Below are positions 1 through 9,152 of a stretch of DNA of 64,000 nt, piece by piece. The notes under the pieces are model-generated. The model searched no databases, was not told the DNA's origin, and worked only from the letters and a program-made list of their open reading frames with translations. Made by a program: the position numbers and the translations under genes. The stretch comes from Kastovskya adunca ATA6-11-RM4 (lineage in GTDB: Bacteria; Cyanobacteriota; Cyanobacteriia; Cyanobacteriales; Coleofasciculaceae): contig JAHHHJ010000025.1 in NCBI GenBank assembly GCA_019359445.1, positions 1 to 64,000 of the forward strand, in the 5' to 3' direction. Each line of letters begins with the position of its first letter. The stretch's first letter is position 1.

Positions 1-5
1 TCTTT

Positions 6-123
6 TCCTGGTGTTTCCAGCGCGGTGGACCCACTCCGACCCATCCCGAACTCGGTGGTGAAACGCTGCAGCGGCGAAGATACTCTGGGGGTAACCCTAC
101 GGGAAAATAGCTCAATGCCAGGT
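6..123 (+). rRNA. rrf: 5S ribosomal RNA
   Basis: The stretch has the expected 5S length (about 118 nt). Its ends pair (CCTGG at 7-11 with CCAGG at 118-122), and it carries the conserved core CCATCCCGAACTCGG near 41-55 followed by GTGAAACGC. It is probably the last gene of an rRNA operon whose 16S and 23S genes lie outside the window. A rho-independent terminator follows 20 nt downstream, which fits the end of the operon. Exact ends may be off by 1-3 nt. Confidence 0.93.
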
Positions 124-142
124 CTATTACTTCTATATGAAC

Positions 143-177
143 AAGCTCCTTTCTCGATGAAAGGGGCTTTTCTTTTT
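143..177 (+). terminator. Terminator after 5S rRNA
   Basis: An 11-bp stem (143-153 with 159-169, one G-U pair) around a 5-nt loop is followed by a T-rich run. It is the natural end of the rRNA operon transcript. Confidence 0.85.
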
Positions 178-262
178 GAGTTAGTTGATTTTCCTCGCGC
201 TAGGGAGAAACTGACCTTCATTTTCAGCTTAGCTCTAGATAGAAAAGCAAGTGTGAACGTGG

Positions 263-1173
263 CTAATCTAACGTCAGTACGGTTAAGCAGCAGAGGGTAA
301 AGCCCAGTCCAGATTGAGGGAAGGCTTCGTGGGCTGATGGCATTCTTGCAATCAATCCACAGACGACATTGACCAGGAAATTGATGGGGCTACGATGGCG
401 AGAATGCTCAATTTGAGAGATATTCTTGAATTGGTCAATAATCGTTTCAATAACCCTTACGCTGACGGGACAATAACTTGTCAGTCAGCCTCATCAACTA
501 ATTCTTCATGTTGCGCTTAGGTTTAGCAAAGAAGGTGATGTCAAAGTCCTCAAGTAACTGTTGAGCGAGCTTTTTGGAGACATAGCCTCGGTCGGCAAAC
601 ACCTTACCAAAGCAGGGTTTAAGCAGATCGGGGACGGGTTTACGGTCATCGGTATTACCCGGTGTCAGGTGGCAGACCTTTAAGCTGGTGGAATTGATGA
701 AGCTGATACCACGGCACTGCCCAAAGCACTCTTTGAGATAGAGGCACAACGGCATCAAGCTCGAGGGCATCCAATCGACAAACCGTTGATAACTGGGCAG
801 TCCGGGAAAGGCTTGCCGCCAGTAGAGACAGACGTGTTTCTGATAAAAATGTTTGAAATTGCGGTACGACTGCCGATGGAAGCTGACCAGAATTGTCATG
901 ATTTCACTCAAGCTCAAGGCTCGGCGGCGCTGACGAGGCTTCAAGCCATTACCTAAAAGCGTTGCCTGCCATCGGGGTTCAAAGCTTTGGCAAAAATCAT
1001 CGATCTGGCAAAATAGTTCTTCTAGACTAGTCATAGGAAGGGGGTGCTGAATGATTGGTTATTTGATATTTTCAGCTAATCGCTCCCTCCTTTTCCTCTT
1101 CTGTCGGGCTTGGAGTCCTACCCTACCAAGGATTCAGCCTTTTGCTTAACCCGTACTGACGTTAATCTAGGGT
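263..1173 (-). mobile_element. Decayed IS982-family insertion sequence
   Basis: The boundaries are set by imperfect terminal inverted repeats. The left end (263-290) contains AACGTCAGTACGG. The right end (1141-1173), read on the other strand, contains AACGTCAGTACGGG and shares the flanking TTAAGCA. Between them lies a broken minus-strand transposase. The length of about 0.91 kb is close to a normal IS982 element, slightly short because of an internal deletion. No clear target-site duplication is visible. Confidence 0.75.
300..1034 (-). pseudogene. IS982-family transposase, inactivated
   Basis: The reading frame from 1034 starts with a typical IS982 N-terminus (MTSLEELFCQIDDFCQ). It runs to the DDE region at INSTSLKVCH, then jumps straight to LTPGNTDDRKPVPDLL. 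From memory, about 50 residues normally lie between these blocks, including the middle catalytic part, so I infer an internal deletion. The frame stops at 498 after KPKRNMKN. The remaining C-terminal segment ([19 protein letters not shown]) can still be read in another frame down to about 300. The gene therefore has a deletion, a frameshift and a premature stop and should not give active transposase. Confidence 0.85.
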
Positions 1174-1282
1174 ATGAGTCAATCAGGAACCAGAACATCC
1201 CATAATTTGAGAGGGCGAAGTAGCAATCGCACTAGCAATTCTCATTGTGGAAATTCACTGGTATTCGGTGGGATGTCTAGCT

Positions 1283-2016
1283 CTAGACATTCAAGCATGA
1301 AGGTGAGTAGATGATCCTAACTATCGAAATACATGTCATATAACGAGTTAACGCCCGCAAATCATCAAAAAAGGTTTTGCGAGTAGGCAAATGCGCTCGT
1401 AGCAGCTTGTACTTCTGGTCAAGCAACTCCAGCAACGTGTGGAATAGCAAGGACAAGATGTTAAGCGTCGCCAGGAACGAGGAGAGAGGCTGCTTGCTGC
1501 CCATGCTGCGACAACCATCGTTTTGCCACAGCATTCTCACAGTCCTGCTTGTCATGCCCCAGAAAGCGGCACGATAAACTCAGGCACCAACGGAATCACA
1601 TGTGTCTGCCCTGGACAAACCATGACCGGAGTGATGACGCTATGGAAGTAGTGGGTCTCCCCTGACTTCAAGGTGCGCGTTGAACAGGCCGAGCAGTAGA
1701 TATGACTCGAACTAAAGTATTTGGTGCCGTCTAACGCAATTAACAGGGTGGCTGCAACCGAGCGGAAGCCCGCCAACTGCCCCTGTTGTCCAACACCTGC
1801 AAGATTCTCCTCAAACACTGGAAAAACGTGCTCAGGTGTCACCGGGTCGAGCAAATCCCGGATATGGTTGTCGCTCGGGCTCTGATGGACGTCAAATAGG
1901 CTTTGGGCATTGCTTTGCCCCTTACTGCTCTTCCTCGAACTTGGGATTACTTTAGGTTGGCACAAATGAGGTAGCAGTTCATCTTTCCAACACTTCTCAA
2001 GGTGATCGCGTCTCAC
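1283..2016 (-). pseudogene. Degenerate transposase with deletion and frameshift
   Basis: Two minus-strand reading frames are pieces of one transposase of a type common in cyanobacteria (ISNCY/IS4-like, named from memory). The 5' part (2016-1552) contains LIALDGTKYFSSSHIYCSAC and FHSVITPVMVCPGQTHVIPL. The next conserved block, KQDCENAVAKRWLSQHG, is present only after a frame change near 1555. The 3' part (1480-1330) carries LSLLFHTLLELLDQKYKLL and LPTRKTFFDDLRALTRYM. The catalytic middle is missing. A normal copy would be over 400 residues; the fragments total about 240. No inverted repeats were found around it. Confidence 0.75.
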
Positions 2017-2091
2017 CTGTTCCTGTCGCCACGAAACTAGGAATAAATGTTACTCCACTTCCTGTTCAGCGCTGTTACAAGATATTGCTCC

Positions 2092-3759
2092 TTAGCGTTT
2101 TGGTGTCATTGAATTGACAACTTGAAGCGCTTGCTCTAGAAAATCCGAGGCTTTGCCTTTATTTAAGTCGTTTGAGTCGTTCGAATTGCCCAATAGAGAA
2201 TTGAAGCGACGGGTAAGCATCCAAAGAATTTGTTGAATCAGTCCTTTGCTCTCTCGTTCTCTGGTCACATGTTGTTCGACGCTCGCCGTCAGAGCTTGAG
2301 CTTTGTAACTTTTGTCTTTTATGGATCGAGCCACCTGAAGCGCTTGCTCCCAATCTCCCTGTTTGGCAAACCCAGGAGCGATCGCCGAAAATCTCCCATC
2401 CTTTTGATGCCTGGTATCAGACGGGGAGTCGATAGACTGAGCAATCTTTAGAGCCTGCTCAGGCTGCCCTGCCTCAAGGTAAGCGATCGCCACATCCGAC
2501 AGCAAGTCAGACAGATTATTTTGTTGAACAATCTCAAGCGCTAGGTCATACTGTCCACTCTGTAAATAATGCCTGACAATGCCTCCAAAGGTGACGTATG
2601 GGCTTCCTATCGATTTTGCCAGTTGAACCGCTTGCTCAGAGTCTCCGGCTTTGGCATAAGCAAGCACAATTCCACGGAATGCCTGCTCCCTATGGTTAAC
2701 ACTTTTAATAGAGCGGGCAATTTGCTGCGCCATCTCAAAGTTTCCGATTTCTGCGTAACCTCCAGCTACCCTAGCTATTGCATTGTTTTTGGTTTGAGAT
2801 TCATCAATTATCTGTGCCGAGGCTCGAGCTTCGGCTAATATCTCGACTGCCAAGTTGTTCTGTTCCAATGCGGCATACTGGACTGCTGTTTCAACCAGGT
2901 TGAGCGTTTTTTGCAGGGGAAAGGGCTTAGAATCAAATGTCCGTATCTTTGGTAACGTTTGATCGAGAAGCTCTTTGGCTCGACGTTGTTGTCCAACTTC
3001 GGCAAATTGAGAAGTAATGTCTAACATCCCAGACAGTTTTATGGCGGCGGCATTGTCGCGGGATTGTACCTCATTGATGGCAGATGTACTCTTAAGGGCA
3101 AGCTCTAACACTTGAGGCACAAGTTCTGTTTGTCCTGCTTGAATTAGATAAGAGGCAATTCCCCTCAGAGTCAGAGTTCTATATTCGGCATTGTCAATGC
3201 GTTGTGCCATTTCGAGTGCTTGGTTCAAGACCTGAGTTGCTTGCTCACCCTCTCCGGCTTTGGCATAATGACCCGTCACCTCTGCCATTTCTATAGGAGT
3301 GAACACAGGATTGTTCACCCCTGTGATAATCTCAACAGCCAAGTCGTAGTACCCAACTTCTGCGTATTCAGAAGCTCGGTTTAGTAAAGATTCTTCCGGA
3401 GAAGTTGCACTAACATGACAGCCCGTTGCTGTTTGGGTACGGGCAATCTGGATGGCTTCTGCTAGAAGTTTCTTCCCCAACGCTTCCTGTCCAGCCAGGA
3501 TATAACCTCCAGCCACTTTTACTAAAGCAGTGCCTTTGAAGCAATCATTGGTACTCACTTGGGCTAAGGGCAGGGCTTGGTCTAAAATCTTGAGAGCCTG
3601 CTCAGATTGTCCTATCGCTCTATACTGAACGGCAATGTCAGCTAAGAGGCTAGCTTTTTGGGAGTAGGTTTCTTCTGCCAGAGCTTGACCTCCTGGAAAC
3701 AAGGTAGCCATTAGTGCCGTGACCGCTAAGATATTGAACTGGATTATTCTGCGAGTCAT
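2092..3759 (-). CDS. Secreted TPR-repeat protein, function unknown
   Basis: 555 aa. Residues 1-28 form a signal peptide (Arg-Arg, hydrophobic core, cleavage near QALA-EE), so the protein is probably periplasmic or secreted. The rest is built almost entirely of degenerate 34-residue TPR-like helical repeats with recurring AGQ.EQALKIL patterns, for example near residues 50-65, 410-440 and 460-480. Such arrays usually mediate protein binding; no catalytic domain is visible. The start is supported by a GGGAGAA ribosome site just upstream of 3759. It stands alone between decayed transposases and a divergent 570-bp gap. The repeat family is clear but no specific function can be given. Confidence 0.85.
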   Translation of the reverse strand: MTRRIIQFNILAVTALMATLFPGGQALAEETYSQKASLLADIAVQYRAIGQSEQALKILDQALPLAQVSTNDCFKGTALVKVAGGYILAGQEALGKKLLAEAIQIARTQTATGCHVSATSPEESLLNRASEYAEVGYYDLAVEIITGVNNPVFTPIEMAEVTGHYAKAGEGEQATQVLNQALEMAQRIDNAEYRTLTLRGIASYLIQAGQTELVPQVLELALKSTSAINEVQSRDNAAAIKLSGMLDITSQFAEVGQQRRAKELLDQTLPKIRTFDSKPFPLQKTLNLVETAVQYAALEQNNLAVEILAEARASAQIIDESQTKNNAIARVAGGYAEIGNFEMAQQIARSIKSVNHREQAFRGIVLAYAKAGDSEQAVQLAKSIGSPYVTFGGIVRHYLQSGQYDLALEIVQQNNLSDLLSDVAIAYLEAGQPEQALKIAQSIDSPSDTRHQKDGRFSAIAPGFAKQGDWEQALQVARSIKDKSYKAQALTASVEQHVTRERESKGLIQQILWMLTRRFNSLLGNSNDSNDLNKGKASDFLEQALQVVNSMTPKR

Positions 3760-4332
3760 GTTTTTTCTCCCTCAATTTTTTGTGCCTGACTCCCCAAAAT
3801 TTGATTTTCTGTCACCACTTGATTAAAAGTCTTATCCAGCGATAAATCACGCTTTTTTCTACTTCAACTTACATTGACCTTGCTCATAGTACGTTAGTTC
3901 TCATTTACAGTCCTTGGTTTATAGTGTCGCGGTTAGCGATGAGGAGCCAGCCCCCGATATATATTTTTTGACTTTGCTTATTAGTTGAAAGCGAGGCAGT
4001 CTGGCTCGGTGAGGCTTGGAGTTACTTCTGGGAAAGGGGACTTACCAAGAGTAGGAAATTCCTGAGGTCATGGTGCTTTCCTTTTTTGCTTCTGATACTT
4101 GCATTTAACGCTAAAAATCCGGAACCTTTCAAAAGGGGGATGACGTTTACAGAGTACCCTATGTAGTTCCATTACCAAGAGTTCAAGAAACCTATGGAGC
4201 CTTCTCCCCTTAGGACTCGGTGTGAATTGCACTCAATGACCGAATGGTTCGGGGGCTAACGCCTGTGCCATTTGGTTCTGCATCTACTCCCCAGTTTATG
4301 GATAGTTTTCTGACTAAAAGTGATGACGCTGC
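3760..4332. other. Intergenic region, 573 bp, nothing clear
   Basis: This region separates two divergent genes (TPR protein leftwards, protease rightwards), so it should hold both promoters. I see no RNA gene, no strong repeat and no convincing short coding frame. Several short inverted repeats are too weak to name. Confidence 0.5.
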
Positions 4333-5253
4333 ATGAATGAAACTGTTCGTCGCCAGCACGGTATGGGCTGGATTCGAGATTATCCCGATTATCGAGACTT
4401 ACGGCTAACCAGCAAGACTATTCGTCTTCTGTTAGATACCGTAATGGGCAGTTCTGCCAAATTAATTGAGACTCGGCAATTCAAAAAGTTAGATCTGTCA
4501 CCCTTTGTAGATCTCCGACCTGGATTTTCTCCTGTGGAGAATCAGGGCAAACTGGAGTCCTGCACCGCCCATGTGGTGACAGCGATCGCCGAATACCTGG
4601 AGCAAAAAGCCTTTCAAGAGTATCGCCACCGCTCTCGGCTATTCCTCTACAAAACCACCAAAAACTTGCTAAAGGTGCAGGGAAACGTAGGGGTCTTTTT
4701 GCGGACAACCATGGGAGCCTTGCGACTGTTTGGACTACCCCCTGAAGAGTACTGGACTTGCGACCTGAGCCAACTGGATGTTGAACCCCCAGCCTTTTGC
4801 TATGCCTTCGCATCCAACTACAAAGTGATGCATTACGTCCGGTTAGATACACCCGATATTTACGATGATGAGCTGCTGGCGATCAAAACCCAATTAGCTG
4901 CCGGATTTCCCCTGACCTTTGGCACGATGATGTTTGACTCACCCATGATTCATGCCAGTTGTCCCGATACTCTGGGGCAATTGCCTTATCCAGTGAATAG
5001 CGATCGCCCCCTGGGTGGTCATGCCATGATTGCAGTGGGCTACGACGATTCCCTGGTGATTGAGCATTTCAAACCGGGTGGAATTAAGACCAAAGGGGCT
5101 ATTCTCATCCGGAATTCCTGGGGAACGGATTGGGGTAAAGAAGGCTATGGTTGGTTGCCCTACACCTACATCCAGCGAGGGATTTCCGTGGATTGGTGGG
5201 TTCTCCTCAAACAAGATTGGGTGGATACGGACGTCTTCGGGCTGAATGCCTGA
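4333..5253 (+). CDS. Papain-like (C1 family) cysteine protease
   Basis: 306 aa, no signal peptide, so probably cytoplasmic. All four papain active-site positions can be seen: Gln71 and Cys77 in ENQGKLESCTAH, His230 in GGHAMIAVGYDD, and Asn261 in IRNSWGTDWGKEGYGW. This order and spacing is typical of bacterial C1A-like peptidases. The N-terminal segment GMGWIRDYPDYRDL (residues 10-23) recalls the short leader found in bacterial members in place of a long propeptide. Papain has CGSCW around its cysteine, whereas here it is KLESCTA, so one flanking cysteine is missing. A broken IPT/TIG gene follows, but a functional link is unproven. Substrate unknown. Confidence 0.88.
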   Translation: MNETVRRQHGMGWIRDYPDYRDLRLTSKTIRLLLDTVMGSSAKLIETRQFKKLDLSPFVDLRPGFSPVENQGKLESCTAHVVTAIAEYLEQKAFQEYRHRSRLFLYKTTKNLLKVQGNVGVFLRTTMGALRLFGLPPEEYWTCDLSQLDVEPPAFCYAFASNYKVMHYVRLDTPDIYDDELLAIKTQLAAGFPLTFGTMMFDSPMIHASCPDTLGQLPYPVNSDRPLGGHAMIAVGYDDSLVIEHFKPGGIKTKGAILIRNSWGTDWGKEGYGWLPYTYIQRGISVDWWVLLKQDWVDTDVFGLNA

Positions 5254-5661
5254 TTCCCGTCATCCCCTGGAAGTCGGTACGGCTCATCCCGTTGGCGGTG
5301 GCTAACGCCTGTGGGTCCTCAAGGTGATTTTTCATCGTGTAGCACACGAAAAATGATTATCTCAAACACCCTCCCAATGAAAAACCACGGGCGTGGTTAC
5401 TGTGACCACCCGCGAGCTCGGCAGCATCGATCTTCCAGCACCAGAGGATGCTTTTGCCCTGGAAAGGGGTAATGGTTCCTGTGATAGACGCAGGAACCAT
5501 CAACACCTCAACCATCCTCCTCACAAAGTTTCAACTGTCACGATCAGCTATGGGAGCAAAATGACCTGCTCCTGGAGTTGCATCATCCAGTTAGATTGCT
5601 CAAACGACGGCTTGACCGTCATCCGTCAACGTCAAACGACATCGTCACAAAAGGAAAAACC
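5254..5661. other. Intergenic region with hairpins
   Basis: 408 bp between the protease and the broken IPT gene. A hairpin near 5323-5355 (TTTTTCATCGTGT with CACACGAAAAA) may end the protease transcript. A second hairpin near 5474-5498 (GGTTCCTG with CAGGAACC) has no T-run. A 90-codon open frame here (5393-5665) has no recognisable protein features and is not called. Confidence 0.45.
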
Positions 5662-6470
5662 ATGACTCGTATTCGTAATCAGAACGAAAACTCCAACGCA
5701 GAAGAGTCCAATATGCAAGAATCGCAGACTATCGCTCCCTCTTTGCCAACGATTCCCCCGCCCTCGATACCCAGGTGCAGGAAACCCGCAAGTCCGTAGA
5801 CCTGGGCACGGATAATCTCCAGCCGCTCAATACACTGCCAGACATTCAGGACAGCGAAATCCAACGGCTCAAAACCGTCGGCATTCATTCCGTTAATGAC
5901 CTGCATGGCGCAACCCAAACCCCGGCGATGCTCACGGAGGTGTCGCTAAAAGCAGGATTGATTGGAAGCCAGCCACTTGAGTTGAGTGCTCAGGCTAGCC
6001 TTGATGTCATTGATGAAATTGATGAATCGGACGACATACCCCCTCTTCCATCAGATAAGGCGATCGCAGAAATTTACCTTCATGGTGCTCTGCGAATCCA
6101 GGAGCAATTGCTCGATCCATCCACTGAGTTTCAGGTCACGCTCAATGAACCCGGCACCTATCGGGTAAGCTTCACGGTAGATCCCGACAATGTGCTAATG
6201 GATCAGGTACCGACCAATAACCGATTTACACGAGAGTTTGTGGTAGAGCCTGCGGCTCCTCCAGTCCCAAAGTTCAACCCATTTCCTGGGCAATTTACGC
6301 CGAAGTCAGGGCAGGTAGGCGATCGTATTACGATATCAGGCAGCGATTTTGACTAGGGAACGCCCCCAGTTCGGTTTGGCACGGTGGCAGCGACCCTGCT
6401 CAGTACACCCACTGCAACGCAAATTGTCGCTAGGGTGCCTTCAATGCCCCCAGACCCAACTAAAATCTTC
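5662..6470 (+). pseudogene. IPT/TIG-domain protein, broken by frameshift and stop
   Basis: The gene starts at ATG 5662 behind AAGGA and reads MTRIRNQNENSNAEESNMQ. Meaningful coding then continues in another frame from about 5720-5775 (ALDTQVQETRKSVDLGTDN) to 6353, so a frameshift is inferred. This part has a helix-hairpin-like segment (LKTVGIHSVNDL) and a beta-rich segment (LNEPGTYRVSFTVDPDN). It then enters an IPT/TIG Ig-like fold (FTPKSGQVGDRITISGSDFD) that is cut by TAG at 6354-6356. The same frame resumes directly after the stop with GTPPVRFGTVAATLL and ATQIVARVP, the expected second half of the IPT fold. The stop therefore interrupts a domain, which points to a pseudogene unless readthrough occurs. 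Function unknown, probably binding or adhesion. Confidence 0.7.
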
Positions 6471-6490
6471 GCTATTATACAGACCTGGCT

Positions 6491-6829
6491 TTGCAAATTG
6501 CCACCCATCCACGCAATCAAGCCGCTTTTGTCAGGATGGAGAATAAGCTAGGAGATTGTTTGTTAATTGAACAATACTTCCTTGCGGCTTGCGTAGAATA
6601 TCACCAGCAGATTACGAACTCTAGTTTTCCAGGCGTTGCAATGCAGTGTCTGTTTGAATCCCCAGAAGCCGCCTTTTCATCGGAGCAGCCAGAACTATTG
6701 GGCTATACTCACCTGATCGGCAATGCCAAGCATGATGTAGCGATCGCCCAACGCCTAGAACAGCGGGTCGCCCAGGACTACCCAGGCCAGTACGAGCAGT
6801 GCTTGCAGTATCTGTCTAACGACCCCTAA
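6491..6829 (+). CDS. Hypothetical protein, possible C-terminal fragment
   Basis: A 112-codon frame that opens with a TTG and could extend upstream to about 6465 without a start. The sequence has normal protein character (IEQYFLAACVEYHQQ, LLGYTHLIGNAKHDVAI, LEQRVAQDYPGQYEQCLQYL). The lack of an ATG and of a ribosome site suggests the 3' end of a gene whose front was lost, perhaps in the same event that damaged the IPT gene. I do not recognise the family. Predicted soluble and helical. Confidence 0.4.
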   Translation: MQIATHPRNQAAFVRMENKLGDCLLIEQYFLAACVEYHQQITNSSFPGVAMQCLFESPEAAFSSEQPELLGYTHLIGNAKHDVAIAQRLEQRVAQDYPGQYEQCLQYLSNDP

Positions 6830-7634
6830 TGCAAATCATTCGGCAAACTTATAGTTGAGCTGGTCTGTCAGGAGAAGCGATGTTTTTTGATGATCTTGCG
6901 CTTGGAGCGGCAAGACAGTCAGAAAATCAAAGTCAGAAAACAACTTGCGACCAATGATGTCTTTGACTTGGATTTGCGATCGCTGTTGGGTCAGTTGGTT
7001 CACCACCACTCAATGGCTAAGCATAATTGCTTATGAAAAAAGTAACATATTCCCCTCTTTGAAGAACTTGACTGGTGAATTATTTCCTTTTGTATTATTA
7101 GTTTCCTGAGAAATTAGCGTTCAGTTTAACAAAGTATTTACTGAAATAGAAGGCACAATCAATGGTTGCTATCGATATAACTCTATAGCAACTATCCTGA
7201 GTATCCGGCAATCAAAACATTAACAATTTTTTTATAAGTATCATTTAATATTCCTTTGGTTTTTACCCTAGAAAACTAATTATTCATTAGGCAAAGGTGT
7301 TAATCTATACCCAGTTGTAAAGTAGTTAGCAAACTGTCATTGCCAAAAAAGGGAAGAAATAACGAGTTTCTTCACCCACTTCACAATGATAAGTTCACTC
7401 AATTTAATCTTATGTATATAGATTGGGTTTACTAGTAATTTGACCTAACTCAGCGATGGCCAAATTGTCTAGCCAACTTGTCTAAAGGAAAGCCGCTAGG
7501 TTTCGATAAACCTAAGCGTCGCTTGCTCATAGCACCTAAACCCGACAAGAGAGTTCAAGAGTTTTCAATTCCCTAAAACAATAGCAATTGTTTAGTAGCA
7601 CTACACAAGAAAGTATTAGCTGCAAGGAGTTTTT
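6830..7634. other. Long AT-rich upstream region of nrtA
   Basis: 805 bp without a supported gene, AT-rich from about 7020 on, probably holding the nrt promoter. A perfect NtcA box (GTA-N8-TAC) was not found. The nearest match is GTA-N8-TAT at 7238-7251, which is weak. A minus-strand frame of about 57 codons lies at 6840-7010 and could be a gene remnant, but it has no recognisable motif. Confidence 0.4.
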
Positions 7635-8993
7635 ATGTCCAATTTTTCTAGGTTTTCTCGCCGGAAATTTCTGATCACTGCTGGTGCATCTGCTGCCAGT
7701 TCTGTGTTCCTCAAAGGCTGTTTGGGCAACCCACCTGAGACAGCCAATGTTCCAGCAGCAGATGCGGTTAATGCTGCTGATATCAGCCCAGAACAAATGC
7801 CAGAAACTTCAACAGCTAAGTTGGGATATATCCCCATTGTTGAGTCAGCGCCTCTAGTGATTGCGAAAGAAAAAGGCTTCTTTGCCAAGTATGGCATGAC
7901 CGATGTTGAAGTCTCCAAGCAAGCGAACTGGGCATCTGCACGGGACAACGTAACTATTGGTTCTGAAGGGGGTGGCATTGATGGGGGACAGTGGCAGATG
8001 CCGATGCCTCATCTGATCAGCGAGGGCATTATTACAAATGGGAGAAAGGTGCCCATGTACGTTCTGGCGCAGTTGAACACGCAGGGGAACGGGATTGCGA
8101 TCGCAGGTATCCATAAGGGCAAAGGACTTCAATTAGATATTTCCAATGCCGCCGACTATATCAAAGGATTTGAAGCCAGTCAGGGACGCAAGTTTAAAGC
8201 GGCACACACCTTTCCCAACGTGAATCAGGATTTCTGGATTCGCTATTGGTTTGCGGCGGGTGGTGTCGATCCGGATAGAGATATCGACTTGTTAGCAGTA
8301 CCACCGGCAGAAACCGTGCAAGGGATGCGTAACGGGTCAATGGATGCCTTCAGTACAGGTGACCCTTGGCCCTACCGCATCGTTGCTGATGATATCGGTC
8401 ACATGGCAGCACTCACCCACCAAATCTGGAAATTTCATCCCGAAGAATACTTAGCGATGAGAGCCGATTGGGTAGACAAGAATCCCAAGGCAACTAAAGC
8501 CCTTTTAAAAGGATTAATGGAAGCACAGCAGTGGTGCGATAAGCCGGAAAACCGAGCAGAATTGGTGCAAATTTGTGCCGGACGCAATTACTTCAATATA
8601 CCTGTAGCTGTTCTTACTCCTCCCTATGAAGGGAAGTATGAAATGGGGGATGGTCAACAAGCTTTTAATGACATTAAGGCAGGTCCCCTGTACTGGAAAG
8701 ACGATTTGGGTAATGTCTCCTATCCCTACAAGAGTCATGACTTGTGGTTCCTAACAGAATCAATGCGCTGGGGTTTCCACCGCGATCGCCTTACAGATAT
8801 CGACACAGCTAAGAAGATTATTGATGCCGTCAACCGCGAGGATTTGTGGAAGGAAGCGGCTAAAGAAGCAGGATTTGATGCCGATATTCCTACAAGTACA
8901 TCTCGCGGCGTTGAGAAGTTTTTTGACGGCAAAGAGTTCGACCCAGAAAATCCAGAGGCTTACCTCAATAGTCTGGCGATTAAGAAAGTTTAG
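7635..8993 (+). CDS. nrtA: Nitrate ABC transporter substrate-binding lipoprotein NrtA
   Basis: 452 aa. The N-terminus has a twin-arginine motif ([10 protein letters not shown]) and a lipobox ending at Cys29 (LKGC), so it should be a Tat-exported lipoprotein on the outer face of the plasma membrane. The body is the NrtA/CmpA fold. NrtA binds nitrate and nitrite; the close homologue CmpA binds bicarbonate. From memory, nitrate-contacting residues of Synechocystis NrtA (Trp102, Gln155, His196, Lys269) have likely equivalents at Trp99, Gln150, His191 and Lys266. CmpA has Glu in place of the lysine, so Lys266 favours nitrate. The start follows AAGGAG. First gene of a four-gene transporter set. Confidence 0.87.
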   Translation: MSNFSRFSRRKFLITAGASAASSVFLKGCLGNPPETANVPAADAVNAADISPEQMPETSTAKLGYIPIVESAPLVIAKEKGFFAKYGMTDVEVSKQANWASARDNVTIGSEGGGIDGGQWQMPMPHLISEGIITNGRKVPMYVLAQLNTQGNGIAIAGIHKGKGLQLDISNAADYIKGFEASQGRKFKAAHTFPNVNQDFWIRYWFAAGGVDPDRDIDLLAVPPAETVQGMRNGSMDAFSTGDPWPYRIVADDIGHMAALTHQIWKFHPEEYLAMRADWVDKNPKATKALLKGLMEAQQWCDKPENRAELVQICAGRNYFNIPVAVLTPPYEGKYEMGDGQQAFNDIKAGPLYWKDDLGNVSYPYKSHDLWFLTESMRWGFHRDRLTDIDTAKKIIDAVNREDLWKEAAKEAGFDADIPTSTSRGVEKFFDGKEFDPENPEAYLNSLAIKKV

Positions 8994-9152
8994 CAACGGA
9001 TGCGTTATTGGCTAAGGAATCATTAACTGGTTTTGGGGTAACGGATATATCCGCTGCGTCAAAAGTCAAAAATTACTCCACAACGGAAAAGTTTCCAAGT
9101 TCTGCTCAAATTACATCCCAAATTACATCCCAATCTGAATAGGGGGAAGAAA

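Noticed and set aside
25-300. 91-codon frame across the 5S rRNA
   Set aside because: It overlaps the 5S gene and its terminator and has no protein features.
5393-5665. 90-codon frame before the IPT gene
   Set aside because: GTG start, no ribosome site and no domain-like sequence; it ends inside the next gene start.
7238-7251. NtcA-like box GTA-N8-TAT upstream of nrtA
   Set aside because: One of six fixed bases is wrong and no matching -10 box at the right distance was found.
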